From contig SKZB01000410.1 of assembly GCA_007127615.1 (NCBI GenBank), positions 1 to 8,128 on the forward strand: a DNA stretch of 8,128 nucleotides, given 5' to 3'. The stretch is from Phycisphaerales bacterium. GTDB taxonomy: Bacteria > Planctomycetota > Phycisphaerae > Phycisphaerales > SM1A02. The translations under genes were made by a program, and so were the position numbers. Below, piece after piece: positions 6,174-8,128 of this stretch (position 1 is its first letter; each line of letters starts with the position of its first letter). Below the pieces are notes generated by a model. The model worked only from the letters and a program-made list of their open reading frames with translations. It did not search any database and had not been told where the DNA came from.

Positions 6174-6620
6174 TCAGAAGGGGATGTCATCGTCGCCGAC
6201 GGGAGGATGTGACCCGCCGCCCGAAGACACCCCGGCGCCGCTGGTGGAATAGGTGCCGCCGCCACCGCTGCCACCGCCACCATCGCCGCCTCGAGAATCA
6301 AGAAACTCGAAGCTTTCCACGACGACGCGGAGTTTGGAGCGATTGCTGCCGTCCTTGTCCTGCCATTGATCGAACTTGAGGCGACCCTCGATGAAGACCG
6401 GCCGGCCCTTGGCCAGGTACTGATTCATGACTTCGGCGGTGCGGCCCCACGCTTCGCAATCAACGAAGGTGGTTTCCTCGCGGTTCTCGCCATCCTTGGT
6501 GCGATACCGCCGATTCACCGCCAGACCGATGTTCGCCACCGCCTGGTTGCTGGGCGTGTGCTTCAGTTCGACATCCCGGGTGAGATTTCCCATCAGGAAG
6601 ACTTTGTTGTAATTCGCCAT
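6174..6620 (-). CDS. ssb: Single-stranded DNA-binding protein SSB
   Basis: SSB coats single-stranded DNA in replication, repair and recombination, normally as a homotetramer, and recruits partner proteins through its C-terminal tip. The 148-aa protein has the OB fold at about 1-107 (opening MANYNKVFLMGNLTRDVEL; FVDCEAWGRTAE at 52-63; FIEGRLKFDQWQDKDG at 76-91). A Gly/Ser-rich linker follows at about 110-137, and the acidic partner-binding tip DDDIPF is at 143-148. I chose the ATG at 6618-6620 because GGAGG sits five bases upstream (6626-6630, minus strand) and the family N-terminus begins there. The frame stays open to an ATG at 6659, but the extra 13 residues look unrelated to SSB. It lies between rpsF and rplI, the usual place for the replication SSB. 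Confidence 0.97.
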   Translation of the reverse strand: MANYNKVFLMGNLTRDVELKHTPSNQAVANIGLAVNRRYRTKDGENREETTFVDCEAWGRTAEVMNQYLAKGRPVFIEGRLKFDQWQDKDGSNRSKLRVVVESFEFLDSRGGDGGGGSGGGGTYSTSGAGVSSGGGSHPPVGDDDIPF

Positions 6621-6625
6621 GTCTG

Positions 6626-6630
6626 CCTCC
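6626..6630 (-). promoter_or_regulatory. Shine-Dalgarno of ssb (decides the start)
   Basis: GGAGG on the minus strand lies five bases before the ATG at 6620. This is the strongest ribosome binding site in the window and fixes the ssb start there rather than 13 codons upstream. Confidence 0.85.
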
Positions 6631-6662
6631 AGTGCGTGCATTACAATCGGGTGAATCAAAGA

Positions 6663-6694
6663 CCGCCGAAGACTCTCCTTCGACTTGCGGGCGG
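6663..6694 (-). promoter_or_regulatory. Imperfect hairpin in the rpsF-ssb gap
   Basis: On the minus strand CCGCC (6690-6694) pairs with GGCGG (6663-6667), and directly inside GAAG (6678-6681) pairs with CTTC (6668-6671) around a six-base loop. An eight-base bulge separates the two stems on one side. The sequence then reads TCTTTGATT, a weak U-rich run. It could attenuate transcription into ssb, protect the upstream mRNA end, or do nothing. No known RNA motif is recognised. Confidence 0.3.
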
Positions 6695-6719
6695 CTCGAA
6701 ACGATTTTTCCAGACCAGT

Positions 6720-7181
6720 TTACCCGTTCGCGGATGGTTCGGGGGCGGATTCCTTCTCGGAATCGGCGCTCCGGACGCTCACGGTCTCCGCCGCGGCCTT
6801 TGGCTCGCCCTCCTCGCCGCGCATGCGGATTTCATCCTCGAGTTGCGAGCGGCCGTCCGCCGCTTCGATCTGCTCCTGGGGCAGGTGGGAGGCCCGAAGA
6901 ATCATGGCCCGCAGCAGATCGTCGGAGAGATTGCACCGGCGTTCGATATCGGTGATCTTCGCGCCTTCGCACTGGAAGTACACCAGGAAGTACACACCGC
7001 GCTTGTTGCCCCGGATCTCGTAGGCCAGGCGGCGTTCATCCCACTTCCGCAGGCTCAGCACCTTCGCGCCGGAGCGACTGAGAATGTCGTGGACGTGGTC
7101 AACCGCGGCCTGCAGGTTGGCGGTTGCGGACTGGGGAAAAAGGAAAAGACCCTCGTACGTGTTCATGTGTATCTCGCTCAT
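6720..7181 (-). CDS. rpsF: 30S ribosomal protein bS6 with acidic C-terminal extension
   Basis: bS6 binds the 30S platform with bS18. The family fold covers about residues 6-98: MNTYEGLFLFP, WDERRLAYEIRGNKRG (47-62) and VYFLVYF (63-69). The 153-aa length exceeds the usual 95-135. Residues from about 101 on form an acidic, low-complexity tail rich in Glu, Ala and Ser. The ATG at 7181 is preferred over the one five codons in (7166) because AAGGAA lies seven bases upstream (7189-7194, minus strand). The gene is 43 bp downstream of pth and 99 bp upstream of ssb, so it is probably co-transcribed with both. Its partner gene rpsR is not in the window. I see no recognisable S6:S18-binding mRNA leader in the short pth-rpsF gap. 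Confidence 0.96.
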   Translation of the reverse strand: MSEIHMNTYEGLFLFPQSATANLQAAVDHVHDILSRSGAKVLSLRKWDERRLAYEIRGNKRGVYFLVYFQCEGAKITDIERRCNLSDDLLRAMILRASHLPQEQIEAADGRSQLEDEIRMRGEEGEPKAAAETVSVRSADSEKESAPEPSANG

Positions 7182-7224
7182 ACCAAAGTTCCTTCGTGTG
7201 TTCTGACTTCGGCCCTTCGTTGGC

Positions 7225-7800
7225 TCAGGCCGTCTCTCGTCGATTGAATCGGTTCATCGCCTCGGCGATGCCGTGAATGGCCCAGCACGCGGCGGCATCG
7301 GCCGCATCGTCCAGGCAGGGGGTCACCCGTTCCAGTTGGTCGGGACGAAACTTGCCCAGGACGTACGCCGCCTGAGGAATCTCGCCGGGCCGGTCGATGC
7401 CGATACGCAGTCGTGCGTACTGGACGGTGCTCAGCTTCTGCTGAATATCGCTCAATCCGTTGTGGCCGCCCGCGCCGCCCTCGCCCCGCAGTCGCAGTTG
7501 ACCGCAGGCGAGGGCGAGATCGTCCACCAGGACGAGCAGATCCGCTGCGGGATCGAGCTTGTAAAACCGCACGGCCTCGGCCACGCTCTGGCCGGAACGG
7601 TTCATGTACGTCGTCGGCTTGATCAGAAGCACTTTCTCGTGCTCGACCATGCCTTCGAGCGTCAGCCCGTGGAATCGGGATTTCGCCGTGGCGTCCATGG
7701 CGTACCGGCGCGCAATTCGATCGAGCACCTCGAACCCGACGTTATGTCGGGTGTGCTCGTACGACGCGCCGGGATTGCCCAGACCCACGATCAGTTTCAT
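7225..7800 (-). CDS. pth: Peptidyl-tRNA hydrolase
   Basis: Pth cleaves the ester bond of peptidyl-tRNAs that drop off the ribosome, recycling tRNA in the cytosol. The 191-aa length is typical (E. coli 194). The N-terminus KLIVGLGNPG carries N9, followed by catalytic H19 in TRHNVGFEVLD, N67 in TTYMNRSG, D93 in LVDDL, and N114 in GGAGGHNGL. All active-site residues expected for the family are therefore present. The ATG at 7800 overlaps the rplY stop codon (ATGA), which indicates translational coupling. An AAGG lies about ten bases upstream inside the end of rplY. Coupling of rplY with pth is common in bacteria. Confidence 0.98.
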   Translation of the reverse strand: MKLIVGLGNPGASYEHTRHNVGFEVLDRIARRYAMDATAKSRFHGLTLEGMVEHEKVLLIKPTTYMNRSGQSVAEAVRFYKLDPAADLLVLVDDLALACGQLRLRGEGGAGGHNGLSDIQQKLSTVQYARLRIGIDRPGEIPQAAYVLGKFRPDQLERVTPCLDDAADAAACWAIHGIAEAMNRFNRRETA

Positions 7801-8128
7801 TCGGTGTCGCCCTTCTTTTCGTCTTCGCCGCCGTCATCGTCCTTGTCGGAGATGACCTCCGGCTCGGCGGCTTCGTCGCCGACCTCGACCTCTTCGCCTT
7901 CCGCTTCCTCTTCCGCGATGTAGGTAATGGTCGCCACCGGCGTCTCCGGCTCGATGTCCGTGCGCACGCCTTCCGGCAGCACGATATCGCCGACGGTGTA
8001 GACTTCGACCATGTCCGAGACGTCCACGAGAATCTCGTCGGGAATCGCGCTGACCTTGCAGATCACTTCCAGTTCGTTCATGGGGTGGCTGACCACGGCG
8101 CCGGGCGTATTGGCCGCCTTGGGTTCGC
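7797..8128 (-). CDS. rplY: 50S ribosomal protein bL25 (CTC/TL5 type), C-terminal part
   Basis: Only the last 109 codons and the TGA (7797-7799) are in the window; the 5' end runs off the right edge. The visible sequence is the beta-rich C-terminal domain of the CTC/TL5 long form of bL25, which binds 5S rRNA through its missing N-terminal domain. Landmarks are MNELEVICKVSAIPDEILVD, then DMVEVYTVGDIVLPEGV, then TPVATITY. The final 38 or so residues are an acidic Glu/Asp-rich tail, as in many long bL25 proteins. A GTG at 8094-8096 is an internal codon, not the start: the frame continues upstream with family-like sequence. The stop overlaps the pth start by four bases. The cluster promoter must lie outside the window. 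Confidence 0.92.
   Translation of the reverse strand, partial: EPKAANTPGAVVSHPMNELEVICKVSAIPDEILVDVSDMVEVYTVGDIVLPEGVRTDIEPETPVATITYIAEEEAEGEEVEVGDEAAEPEVISDKDDDGGEDEKKGDTE

Noticed and set aside
5428..6252. 274-codon plus-strand frame opposite rplI and the end of ssb
   Set aside because: It is antisense to bL9, starts inside the terminator region, and has no ribosome binding site or recognisable domain.
6621..6659. 13-codon N-terminal extension of SSB
   Set aside because: There is a strong GGAGG five bases before ATG 6620, and the canonical SSB N-terminus starts there.
6366..7247. 293-codon plus-strand frame opposite ssb and rpsF
   Set aside because: Both opposite-strand genes are unmistakable, and the antisense translation shows no family features.

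Overview
The window is about 8.1 kb of GC-rich bacterial chromosome carrying mostly housekeeping genes. Four things suggest a planctomycete, perhaps Phycisphaerae-like: the rplY-pth-rpsF-ssb-rplI gene order, long acidic tails on several ribosomal proteins, a free-standing TSCPD (NrdJ C-terminal-like) protein, and an intergenic repeat with GGGTGCCAC/GTGGCACCC ends. This placement is inference from gene content and was not checked by any search.

Left part, plus strand. A complete mfd (97-3438) encodes the transcription-repair coupling factor. Its stop codon lies inside the left arm of an imperfect inverted repeat that bounds a 277-bp hairpin-rich segment (3431-3707). This segment fills most of the 344-bp gap before the next gene, a polytopic membrane protein of unknown function (3783-4820). 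A long reading frame continues back from that gene to 3435, but its first 116 codons read through the repeat and are probably not coding.

Middle, plus strand. A promoter-like extended -10 element and an adjacent perfect inverted repeat precede a 134-aa stand-alone TSCPD-domain protein (4969-5373). Both this gene and the membrane-protein gene have a -10-like hexamer only 6-9 bases before the ATG and no Shine-Dalgarno sequence, so both may be read from leaderless transcripts. A strong stem-loop (5380-5430) lies between the two converging gene sets.

Right part, minus strand. Read from right to left, the genes are rplY (bL25/CTC, start outside the window), pth, rpsF (bS6), ssb and rplI (bL9). 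This is a compact translation/replication cluster with an ATGA overlap between rplY and pth. rpsR (bS18), which in many bacteria lies between ssb and rplI, is absent. bL25, bS6 and bL9 all end in low-complexity, mostly acidic tails.

I found no CRISPR array, tRNA, rRNA, transposase or defence system. The features most worth a second look are the repeat element that supplies the mfd stop codon, the stand-alone TSCPD protein with its possible operator, and the unidentified membrane protein.
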